This document shows, piece after piece, positions 8,004-14,402 of a DNA stretch of 20,758 nt (within the stretch, counting starts at the first letter, position 1; every line of letters begins with the position of its first letter). The notes beneath the pieces are model-generated. The model saw only the letters and a list, made by a program, of their open reading frames with translations. It had not been told where the DNA came from and made no database searches. Source of the DNA: DATEJJ01 sp039649115 (GTDB taxonomy: Bacteria > Actinomycetota > Actinomycetes > Mycobacteriales > Micromonosporaceae); NCBI GenBank assembly GCA_039649115.1, contig JBBWZQ010000254.1, positions 1 to 20,758 of the forward strand, written 5' to 3'. The translations under genes and the position numbers were made by a program.

Positions 8004-8665
8004 CGGGGCTCGCCGCCGCGCTGCGCGGGCCGCGCCGGGTCAAGGCCGACCTGCTCGCCGAGGCGCGGGACAGCCTGTACGACGCGGCCGACGCGTACCA
8101 GAAAATGGGTCTGACCGCCGCGGCGGCGCAGCGGCGCGCGGTGGCCGACTTCGGCGACCACGCCGAGATCGCGCCGGCCTACCAGGCCGAACTGGCCATC
8201 GCGCAGGGCCGGCGGACCGCGCTGCTCATCGCGGCCGGCCTCGTCGGGGTGTACGTCTGCACGTCGCTGGCCTGGTCCGGGTATGGCGGGTCGGGGTATG
8301 GCGGGTCCGGGTATGGCGGGTCCGGGTATGGCGGGTGGCTCACCACCGGGTTCCGCGGGCTGTGCCTCGCCGGTGCCACGGTCGCGTTGCTGGTGTGGCT
8401 CGGCTTCGGCTGGGGCAGCCGGTTCGTGCCCGACGGGGTCGGGCTCACCCGCTGCCTCGGCCGGGCCGCCCTGGCCTTCCTCGCGCTGCACGGCCTGGCC
8501 GGCCTCGCCGTGTACCTGTGGCGGCTGGCGAGTTGGCCGGGCGCGCCGTCCTCGCCGCTCGTCTGGGTGGCGAGCGCGCCGATGGCGCTCGCCTTCGGCT
8601 ACGCGACCCTGTGCGCCTGGCGCTGCCTGTCCGTGACGAGGCTTGCGGTCAGCCGCCCGGCATGA
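7982..8665 (+). CDS. Small membrane protein with HAAS/permease-prefix-like N-terminal domain
   Basis: 227 residues. The first ~75 are a soluble helical domain (ALRGPRRVKADLLAEARDSL, then RRAVADFGDHAEIAPAYQ) like the permease-prefix/HAAS domains that commonly accompany PadR regulators. Four hydrophobic helices follow (~78-97, 125-143, 158-181, 193-216). Between helices 1 and 2 is a four-copy GSGYG-type repeat. GTG 7982 is chosen because GGGGGAGA at 7965-7972 lies nine bases upstream and the domain begins immediately. It overlaps cydC by 22 bp and the convergent padR gene by 17 bp. Its biochemical role is unknown. By analogy with HAAS proteins it may sense or signal at the membrane under PadR control, but the convergent arrangement here is not the usual co-directional one. 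Confidence 0.8.
   Translation: MAIDGYLAGLAAALRGPRRVKADLLAEARDSLYDAADAYQKMGLTAAAAQRRAVADFGDHAEIAPAYQAELAIAQGRRTALLIAAGLVGVYVCTSLAWSGYGGSGYGGSGYGGSGYGGWLTTGFRGLCLAGATVALLVWLGFGWGSRFVPDGVGLTRCLGRAALAFLALHGLAGLAVYLWRLASWPGAPSSPLVWVASAPMALAFGYATLCAWRCLSVTRLAVSRPA
8276..8340 (+). repeat. 15-bp tandem repeat (about 4 copies) encoding YGGSG units
   Basis: The unit GTATGGCGGGTCCGG begins at 8281, 8296, 8311 and 8326. The first copy has one mismatch at its end and the last diverges after ten bases. It is in frame and codes a Gly/Ser/Tyr linker in a predicted loop. The near identity of the copies indicates recent expansion. Confidence 0.9.
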
Positions 8666-8987
8666 CTCCCGGCGGCGCGAGGACGGCGCCGATGGCGCTG
8701 GTGAACTCCTGCCACGCGGAGCGCTCGTCGGACAGCGCGTGCCGGCCGGCGGAGGTCAGCTGGTAGGTGCGCCGCTCGCGGCCGCCGACCGTGCTCCAGG
8801 AACTGCGCACCAGCCCGGCGCGCTCCAGCCGGCGCAGGGCCGGGTAGACCGTCCCGGTCGGCAGGCTCAGCACGCCACCCGTGCGCTCCTGCAGGGCCTC
8901 GATGATCGCGTACCCGTGCCGCGGCTCGTCGTCGAGCACGGCGAGCAGGAGTGCGTCGAGGTGCCCGCGCAGCGCGTCGGCCTTCAT
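8649..8987 (-). CDS. PadR family transcriptional regulator
   Basis: Small DNA-binding repressor of 112 residues. The winged-helix domain is recognisable from LLAVLDDEPRHGYAIIEAL and LPTGTVYPALRRLERAGLV to the wing ERRTYQLTSAGRHAL. A short C-terminal helix would dimerise, as in PadR subfamily 2 (s-PadR). The start ATG 8987 has no Shine-Dalgarno sequence. A -10-like TAGACT at 9001-8996 (minus) with TTGGTG 18 nt upstream puts transcription within about two bases of the ATG, so a leaderless mRNA is likely. A GTAG-N5-CTAC inverted repeat (8990-9002) lies on the -10 and could be its own operator. It is convergent with the HAAS-like gene and divergent from the NO synthase gene, either of which could be a target. 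Confidence 0.9.
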   Translation of the reverse strand: MKADALRGHLDALLLAVLDDEPRHGYAIIEALQERTGGVLSLPTGTVYPALRRLERAGLVRSSWSTVGGRERRTYQLTSAGRHALSDERSAWQEFTSAIGAVLAPPGVMPGG

Positions 8988-8989
8988 GT

Positions 8990-9025
8990 GTAGCGAGTCT
9001 ACGGGTGAGCATCCGCGGGCACCAA
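8990..9025 (-). promoter_or_regulatory. padR promoter with overlapping inverted repeat
   Basis: On the minus strand, TTGGTG (9025-9020), an 18-nt spacer and TAGACT (9001-8996). GTAG (8990-8993) and CTAC (8999-9002) form an inverted repeat over the -10 and start site, a position suited to autorepression. Confidence 0.45.
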
Positions 9026-9061
9026 CGGCGGGCATCGCGCGAAGATCACCCGGGCGGATGA

Positions 9062-9082
9062 CGACGGACAGGCTGTCCGTCG
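9062..9082. promoter_or_regulatory. 21-bp perfect palindrome between padR and nos
   Basis: Arms CGACGGACAG (9062-9071) and CTGTCCGTCG (9073-9082) are perfect inverted repeats around a single G. It lies 65 bp upstream of the nos ATG and 74 bp upstream of padR, so it could serve either gene. The symmetry and position indicate an operator for a dimeric regulator, unidentified. Confidence 0.65.
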
Positions 9083-9100
9083 CCGAACCGGACACCATGC

Positions 9101-9117
9101 CACTCTCGTCACTCTCG
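9101..9117. repeat. Short direct repeat in the nos upstream region
   Basis: CACTCTCG occurs twice (9101-9108 and 9110-9117), one base apart, 31 bp before the nos start codon. It could be a tandem activator site; no function is shown. Confidence 0.3.
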
Positions 9118-9147
9118 GGCACGAAACGGTAACCATACGAGGTGGTC

Positions 9148-10422
9148 ATGCACGCAGTTCCGGGGTACCGCGGTGCGCCGTCGCCCGAGTGGGACTCCGA
9201 CGTCCCGGCCGATGTCGCCGAGGCCGAGGAGTTCCTGCGGCTGTTCCACGCCGAGCGGCCACACGCGGGGCCGGTCGGACCGAGACTGCGCCAGGTGCGG
9301 GCGGAGATCGCCCAGACGGGTACGTACGTCCATACGCGACACGAGCTCACCTTCGGCGCCCAGGTCGCCTGGCGCAACTCCAGCCGCTGCATCGGCCGGC
9401 TGTACTGGCGCAGCCTGCTCGTGCTGGACCGGCGCGGCTCGGACACCGGTACCCGGATATTCGACGACCTCGTGACCCACCTGCGGATCGCGGCCGGCGG
9501 CCTGGCCGCCGCCGGCGACGACGCCAACCGGGTGGCCGCCCGCCGTGTCGGCCAGATCCGGCCGGTGATCTCCGTCTTCGGCCAGGCCGCGCCGCGCCGG
9601 CGGTTCGCGCGCGTCTGGAATGAACAGCTCATCCGGTACGCGGGGTACCGCTCGGCGACCGGCGAGGTGGTCGGGGATCCGCGGTACCTGGAGTTCACCG
9701 CCGAGGCGCGGCGGCTCGGCTGGGTCGGCAAGGGGGAGGCGTTCGACGTGCTGCCCGTCGTGCTGGAGACGCCGGAGGAGGGCGTGCGCCTGTTCGACCT
9801 GCCCGAGGACGCGGTGCTGGAGGTGCCGCTGGCGCACCCCGAACACCGCTTCGTCGCCGGCATGGGGCTGCGCTGGCACGCGGTACCCGCGATCTCCAAC
9901 ATGCGGCTGACCATCGGCGGCGTGCACTACCCGCTGGCCCCGTTCAACGGCTGGTACCTGGGCACCGAGATCGGCTCCCGGAACCTGGCCGACGAGGACC
10001 GGTACAACCTGCTGCCGGTGGTCGCGGACCGGCTCGGCCTGGACAGGTCGACCGAGTGCACGCTGTGGCGTGACCGCGCGCTGGTGGAGCTCAACCGCGC
10101 CGTGCTCTGGTCCTTCGCCCGCGCCGGCGTGCGCATCAGCGACCACCACACCGAGTCGCTGCGCTTCCTCACCCACGTCGAGCGCGAGCGGCGGGCCGGG
10201 CGGTGCACCCCGGCCGACTGGACCTGGATCGTGCCGCCGCTGTCCGGCGGGGCGACCGCGGTGTTCCACCGGTACTACGACGAGGCGGACCTGCGCCCGA
10301 ACTTCTACCTCGACCGCGACGCGGACGAGCTGGGCACGCTCGGCCGGGTGGTCTCGCACCGGCCGCGCATCCCCCGGCAGGCGCAGCGGGTCATCCTGCG
10401 CCCGGCGGTGCCGTTACGTTGA
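9148..10422 (+). CDS. nos: Bacterial nitric oxide synthase oxygenase
   Basis: Haem enzyme of 424 residues that oxidises L-arginine to citrulline and NO using electrons from unrelated cellular reductases. The haem-thiolate motif AWRNSSRCIGR places the proximal Cys at residue 81. NGWYLGTEIGSRNLADEDRYN contains the arginine-binding Glu (~274), and the C-terminal WTWIVPPLSGGATAVFH provides pterin/haem-edge residues. As in other bacterial NOS, the flavin reductase and the animal N-terminal hook are absent. ATG 9148 is preferred to GTG 9142 because GAGG at 9139-9142 sits five bases before it. The penultimate codon is the rare Leu codon TTA (10414-10416), and the gene end overlaps the convergent aldehyde dehydrogenase by 9 bp. 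No thaxtomin genes are nearby. NO may act in cytoprotection, signalling or nitration (inference). Confidence 0.95.
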   Translation: MHAVPGYRGAPSPEWDSDVPADVAEAEEFLRLFHAERPHAGPVGPRLRQVRAEIAQTGTYVHTRHELTFGAQVAWRNSSRCIGRLYWRSLLVLDRRGSDTGTRIFDDLVTHLRIAAGGLAAAGDDANRVAARRVGQIRPVISVFGQAAPRRRFARVWNEQLIRYAGYRSATGEVVGDPRYLEFTAEARRLGWVGKGEAFDVLPVVLETPEEGVRLFDLPEDAVLEVPLAHPEHRFVAGMGLRWHAVPAISNMRLTIGGVHYPLAPFNGWYLGTEIGSRNLADEDRYNLLPVVADRLGLDRSTECTLWRDRALVELNRAVLWSFARAGVRISDHHTESLRFLTHVERERRAGRCTPADWTWIVPPLSGGATAVFHRYYDEADLRPNFYLDRDADELGTLGRVVSHRPRIPRQAQRVILRPAVPLR

Positions 10423-11958
10423 CGGGTAGCTGCTGTAGTCGGGGAAGTTGCCGTACAGCCGCTCGCCCGCCTCGCCCACGGTCACCGCCTGCACCAGCAG
10501 GTCGCCGCCGACGAACGCACCCTTCCAGCTGGCGCCCCGCCCGCCGAACGGCTCCTCCCGGTCGCCCCGGGAGCGGGGCTTGTTGATGCCGACCTTGAAC
10601 GCGTGCAGGTCCTTGGCCAGCTTGCCGGCCTTCTCCGGGTCGTCGCAGGCGAGGCTCGCGACCAGCGCGCCGTTCGAGGCATTCATCGCGGCGAGCAGCT
10701 CCTCCTCGGTGTCCACCACGACGATCGTGTCCACCGGCCCGAACGGCTCGGCGTGCATGAGCACCGACCGTCCCGGCGGGGCGAGCAGCGCGGCCGGCGC
10801 CACGTAGGCGCCGGTGTCCTGGCCGTCGAGGAAGCCGACGGCATCCGCGAGGCCGCCGCGGTGCAGCGGGATGGCGCCGCCCTTGACCGTCTCCTCGATC
10901 TTGCGATGCAGCTCCGCCGCCTTGGCCGCGCTGATCAGCGGACCGAAGTCGAGGTCGGGCAGCGGGTCACCGTCCGGCCCGACGGCGAGCGGGTGGCCGA
11001 AGCGCACCGACTTGACCACCGGCAGGTACATGTCGAGGAACTTGTCCACGATGTCGCGCTGCACGACGAAGCGCGGGTACGCGGTGCACCGCTGCTTGCC
11101 GTACTCGAAGCCCTTGCGGATGTGCGCGGCCAGCAGGTCCCACTGGGAGAACTCCCAGATGCCCCAGGCGTTGAGGCCCTCCTGCTCGATCATGTGCCGC
11201 TTGTCGGTGTCCAGCAGCGCGGCGGCCACCTTGCCCCCGTTGGACCGGCCGCCCACGAACGCCACCGCGCCGATCTCGGGCGCGCGCACCAGCACCTCGG
11301 ACAGCTCCTCGCCGCTGCCCGAGAGCAGGGTGACGGGCAGCCCGGCCCGGCGCATCAGCGCGTGCGCCACCGTGAGGCACACCGCGCCGCCCTGCGACGG
11401 CGTCTTCGCTATCACGGCATTGCCGGCGAGGAGTTGTACCAGTTCAGCGTGGACGAGCACGCTCATCGGGTAGTTCCAGCTCGCGATGTTCGAGACCGGC
11501 CCGGGCAGCGGCTCCCGGCCGGTGACCTGCCGCTCGATCTCCTCGACGTACCAGCGCACGCCGGACAGCGCCCGGTCCACGTCGGCACACGCCAGGCGCC
11601 ACGGCTTGCCGATCTCCCAGACCAGCAGCATGGCGAGCAGGTCGCGGTGCTCGGTGAGCGCGTCCAGCGCCTCCGTCACCCGCTCCCGGCGCTGCGCCAG
11701 CGGGGTGGCGGCCCAGCCCCGGTGCTCCCGGGCGGCCCCTGCCACGGCGCGCTGCGCGCTGGCCCCGTCCAGCCGGGCCAGATCGGTCAGTACGCTGCCG
11801 TCGACCGGGGTGTGCAGCGGTGACGGGGTGCCGATGTCCTGCCAGCGACCTTCGATGAGGTTGCGCAGCCGGCCGTCTACGAACGCCTCCGGGGCGGTCG
11901 CGACGGCGCGGGTGAGGGTCTCATGCCATGACGTACCGGCGGCCAGTCGCAGAGTCAT
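10414..11958 (-). CDS. Aldehyde dehydrogenase family protein (divergent subfamily)
   Basis: Predicted NAD(P)-dependent aldehyde oxidation, cytoplasmic, 514 residues. The ALDH fold is seen in SNIASWNYPMSVL (~160, oxyanion Asn), the catalytic Cys291 in KQRCTAYPRFVV, and the C-terminal NKPRSRGDREEPFGG. The usual ELGGK general-base motif is replaced by IEQEGLNAWGIW, so the precise base is uncertain and the substrate cannot be named. ATG 11958 is preferred to the in-frame GTG 11991 because GAGG lies seven bases upstream. It sits 58 bp after bsaP on the same strand with a hairpin between them, so it may or may not belong to the bioB transcript. Confidence 0.88.
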   Translation of the reverse strand: MTLRLAAGTSWHETLTRAVATAPEAFVDGRLRNLIEGRWQDIGTPSPLHTPVDGSVLTDLARLDGASAQRAVAGAAREHRGWAATPLAQRRERVTEALDALTEHRDLLAMLLVWEIGKPWRLACADVDRALSGVRWYVEEIERQVTGREPLPGPVSNIASWNYPMSVLVHAELVQLLAGNAVIAKTPSQGGAVCLTVAHALMRRAGLPVTLLSGSGEELSEVLVRAPEIGAVAFVGGRSNGGKVAAALLDTDKRHMIEQEGLNAWGIWEFSQWDLLAAHIRKGFEYGKQRCTAYPRFVVQRDIVDKFLDMYLPVVKSVRFGHPLAVGPDGDPLPDLDFGPLISAAKAAELHRKIEETVKGGAIPLHRGGLADAVGFLDGQDTGAYVAPAALLAPPGRSVLMHAEPFGPVDTIVVVDTEEELLAAMNASNGALVASLACDDPEKAGKLAKDLHAFKVGINKPRSRGDREEPFGGRGASWKGAFVGGDLLVQAVTVGEAGERLYGNFPDYSSYPST

Positions 11959-11971
11959 ACCGGATCCTCGC

Positions 11972-11988
11972 CTTTCGCCAGGCGGAAG
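11972..11988. promoter_or_regulatory. Inverted repeat between bsaP and the aldehyde dehydrogenase gene
   Basis: CTTTCGCC and GGCGGAAG pair around a single A with one G-T wobble. It lies 14-30 bp upstream of the dehydrogenase ATG. Either an operator or a weak intrinsic hairpin; there is no T-tract. Confidence 0.35.
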
Positions 11989-12016
11989 CACAACCCTGGG
12001 AGCCGGGTGAGCTCAC

Positions 12017-12196
12017 TTACAGTTCGCTTACTCCGTGCTCGGCGCATTCGGCGCGCCAGCCCGCCGGCAGTACCTGTACCTTCATCCGGCGCCGGCAGGT
12101 GGGGCAGAAGCGCGGCGGCTCCAGGGCGCGGGCCTTCTCGCACGCGCGGTGGTCACCCGCGTGATCCGGCTCGCCACACCGGTCGCAGTACGTCAC
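12017..12196 (-). CDS. bsaP: Biotin synthase auxiliary protein BsaP
   Basis: Very small cysteine-rich protein of 59 residues: YCDRCGEPDH, then HRACEKARALEPPRFCPTC, ending ECAEHGVSEL. Cysteines at 4, 7, 19, 31, 34 and 51 suggest a metal or Fe-S site. In mycobacteria the equivalent gene next to bioB encodes an auxiliary protein required for biotin synthase activity. The start is GTG 12196, overlapping the bioB stop as GTGA, so translation is coupled. Its position and cysteine pattern make the assignment strong despite the short length. The stop is followed immediately by a GTGAGCTCAC palindrome. Confidence 0.88.
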   Translation of the reverse strand: MTYCDRCGEPDHAGDHRACEKARALEPPRFCPTCRRRMKVQVLPAGWRAECAEHGVSEL

Positions 12197-13200
12197 AGCG
12201 CGGACGTGAGCGCCTTGACCGGCATCTTCAGCTCGTCGAGCAGGGCCAGGTCGGCGTCTGCCGGGCGGCCCAGCGTCGTCAGGTAGTTGCCGACGATGAC
12301 CGCGTTGATCCCACCCAGCAGCCCGTCGCGGGTACCGAGGTCGCCGAGGGTGATCTCCCGCCCGCCCGCGTACCGCAGGATGGTGCGCGGCAGGGCCAGG
12401 CGGAACGCGGCGATCGCGCGCAGCGCGTCGCGCGGATCCAGCACCGGTTGGTCGGCCAGCGGGGTGCCCGGGCGGGGGTTGAGGAAGTTCAGCGGCACCT
12501 CGTCGGGCCGCAGCCGCGCCAACTGCGCGGCGAACTCGGCGCGCTGCTCGACGGTCTCGCCCAGCCCCAGGATGCCGCCGCAGCAGACCTCCATGCCCGA
12601 TTCCCGCACCATCCGCAGGGTGTCCCACCGCTCGTCCCAGGTGTGCGTGGTCACCACGTTCGGGAAGTACGAGCGGGCCGTCTCCAGATTGTGGTTGTAC
12701 CGGTGGATGCCCAGCTCCACCAGTTCGTCCACCTGTGCCTGGGTCAGCATGCCCAGCGACGCGGCGATCTGGATCGGCACGGCCGCCCGGATCGCCGCCA
12801 CGCCCTCGCGCAACTGCGCCATGAGCTTGGCGTCCGGTCCCCGTACCGCGGCCACGATGCAGAACTCGGTGGCCCCGGTGGCGGCGGTCTGGCGGGCCGC
12901 CTCGACGAGCGCGGGAATGTCGAGCCACACCGACCGTACCGGCGAGGTGAAAAGCCCCGACTGAGAACAGAAGTGGCAGTCCTCCGGGCAGCCGCCGGTC
13001 TTCACCGACACGATCCCCTCGACCTCGACCTCCGGTCCGCACCACCGCATGCGCACCTGGTGTGCGATCGCCAGCGCGGCCGGGATGTCATCGTCGGTCA
13101 GGCTCAGCACACCCAGCACGTCGGTCTCGGTGAGGCCCACACCGGTCTCCAGCACCGTTCGGGCGGCCGTGGCCAGGGCGGGATCGGACAGCTCAAGCAT
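12193..13200 (-). CDS. bioB: Biotin synthase BioB
   Basis: Radical-SAM enzyme of 335 residues that inserts sulphur into dethiobiotin, the last step of biotin synthesis. The radical-SAM cysteines lie in CPEDCHFCSQSG (Cys71, 75, 78). Other conserved stretches are HNLETARSYFPNVVTTHTW, GGILGLGET and LNPRPGTPL, and near the C-terminus GGREITLGDLG. The start ATG 13200 has no Shine-Dalgarno sequence. TAGGGT (13212-13207, minus) ends exactly six bases upstream, predicting a leaderless transcript. It is divergent from bioF-bioD and coupled to bsaP downstream. Confidence 0.97.
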   Translation of the reverse strand: MLELSDPALATAARTVLETGVGLTETDVLGVLSLTDDDIPAALAIAHQVRMRWCGPEVEVEGIVSVKTGGCPEDCHFCSQSGLFTSPVRSVWLDIPALVEAARQTAATGATEFCIVAAVRGPDAKLMAQLREGVAAIRAAVPIQIAASLGMLTQAQVDELVELGIHRYNHNLETARSYFPNVVTTHTWDERWDTLRMVRESGMEVCCGGILGLGETVEQRAEFAAQLARLRPDEVPLNFLNPRPGTPLADQPVLDPRDALRAIAAFRLALPRTILRYAGGREITLGDLGTRDGLLGGINAVIVGNYLTTLGRPADADLALLDELKMPVKALTSAL

Positions 13201-13247
13201 GCACGTACCCTACAAGCACCACCGGCACCCTTTCCCGGAGGAGGAGC
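13201..13247. promoter_or_regulatory. 47-bp divergent bioB/bioF promoter region with overlapping -10 elements
   Basis: A short segment carries TACCCT on plus (13206-13211) and TAGGGT on minus (13212-13207), so the two -10 candidates overlap. The minus element fits a leaderless bioB. The plus one gives bioF a ~30-nt leader with a strong GGAGGAGGAG ribosome site (13237-13246). The -35 matches are poor on both sides. Confidence 0.4.
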
Positions 13248-14402
13248 ATGCGGCCCAGCGGGACCGGCGATCCCCGGGCATGGCTGCGCGCCCTCGACCG
13301 GCAGGCCGCCGCGCGGGAACGGGCCGGGCTGCACCGGACGCTGCGGCCGCGCCCGGCCGGGGACGAGACGGTCGACCTGGCCGGCAACGACTACCTCGGG
13401 CTGTCCCGGCATCCGGCGGTACTCGCGGCGGCAGGCGAGGCACTGGCCCGGTACGGGCTGGGTGCGACCGGCTCGCGGCTGGTACGCGGGTCGACCGAGG
13501 TGCACGCGACGCTGGAGCGGTCACTGGCCGGGTGGCTCGGTACCGAGTCCACGCTCGTGTTCTCGTCCGGGTACCTGGCCAACGTCGCCGCGGTACGCGC
13601 CCTCGCCGGGCCGGGTGCCCTGCTCGTCTCCGACGCGCACAACCACGCGTCCATTGTGGACGGTTGTCGGACCGCGCGGGTCGAGGTCGCCGTCGCACCG
13701 CACGCCGATCCGGTCGCGGTCGCCCGGCTCCTGGCGGAGCGTGGGGACCGGCCGGCCGTCGTGGTGACCGAGTCCGTATTCTCCGTCGACGGCGACCTGG
13801 CCCCACTCCAGGAACTGCACGCGGCCTGCCGCCGGTACGGTGCCGTGCTGCTGGTGGACGACGCGCACGCCGCCGGCGTACTCGGGCCGTCCGGAGCCGG
13901 TGCGGTCGCGGACGCGGGCCTGGCCGGCGAGCCCGACGTGGTGGTGACGGTGACCCTGTCGAAGTCGTTCGGCGCGTCCGGTGGCGTGGTCGCCGGGCCG
14001 GCCGGACTCGCGGCGCACCTCGTCGACACCGGTCGCACCTTCATCTACGACACGGCTCTTGCGCCCGCGGTCGCGGCGGGCGCGCTGGCCGCGCTCGACC
14101 TCATCCGGGCCGGCGACGACCTGCGCGCCGAGCTGGCCGCACGAGCCGCGCTGGCGGTCGATCGGCTGTCCGGGACTCCGGTGCCGGGGCCGGCAGCCGG
14201 GGTGGTGTCCGTGACCGCGCCCGGTCCCGAGGCCGCCGTCGCATGGGCCGACGCCTGCCGCGCCAACGGCGTCGCCGTCGGTTGCTTCCGCCCACCGTCC
14301 ACACCGGACAGTCGCTCCCGGCTGCGGCTGACGATCAACGTGGGCGTGCCGCGGGCGGACTTCGAGGCAGCCCTGGACGTTGTCGCGAAGTGCGCGCCGT
14401 GA
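13248..14402 (+). CDS. bioF: 8-amino-7-oxononanoate synthase BioF
   Basis: PLP enzyme of 384 residues condensing pimeloyl thioester with L-alanine to 8-amino-7-oxononanoate, the first committed step of the biotin ring pathway. It shows GNDYLGLSRHP, TGSRLVRGSTEVHATLE, the DDAHAAGVLG segment (PLP-contacting Asp/His) and TLSKSFGASGG with the Schiff-base lysine K239. Length is normal for the family. The ribosome site is strong and the ATG unambiguous. Its stop overlaps bioD (GTGA). Confidence 0.95.
   Translation: MRPSGTGDPRAWLRALDRQAAARERAGLHRTLRPRPAGDETVDLAGNDYLGLSRHPAVLAAAGEALARYGLGATGSRLVRGSTEVHATLERSLAGWLGTESTLVFSSGYLANVAAVRALAGPGALLVSDAHNHASIVDGCRTARVEVAVAPHADPVAVARLLAERGDRPAVVVTESVFSVDGDLAPLQELHAACRRYGAVLLVDDAHAAGVLGPSGAGAVADAGLAGEPDVVVTVTLSKSFGASGGVVAGPAGLAAHLVDTGRTFIYDTALAPAVAAGALAALDLIRAGDDLRAELAARAALAVDRLSGTPVPGPAAGVVSVTAPGPEAAVAWADACRANGVAVGCFRPPSTPDSRSRLRLTINVGVPRADFEAALDVVAKCAP

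Noticed and set aside
8276..8340. CRISPR-like short repeats
   Set aside because: Units are directly adjacent without spacers, are in frame within a gene, and no cas genes occur.
9148..10422. Part of a thaxtomin-type biosynthetic cluster
   Set aside because: No NRPS, P450 or AraC-type regulator accompanies the NO synthase within the window.
12007..12016. GTGAGCTCAC palindrome after bsaP as a terminator or operator
   Set aside because: A 10-bp self-complementary sequence is too short for a hairpin and its position is not diagnostic.
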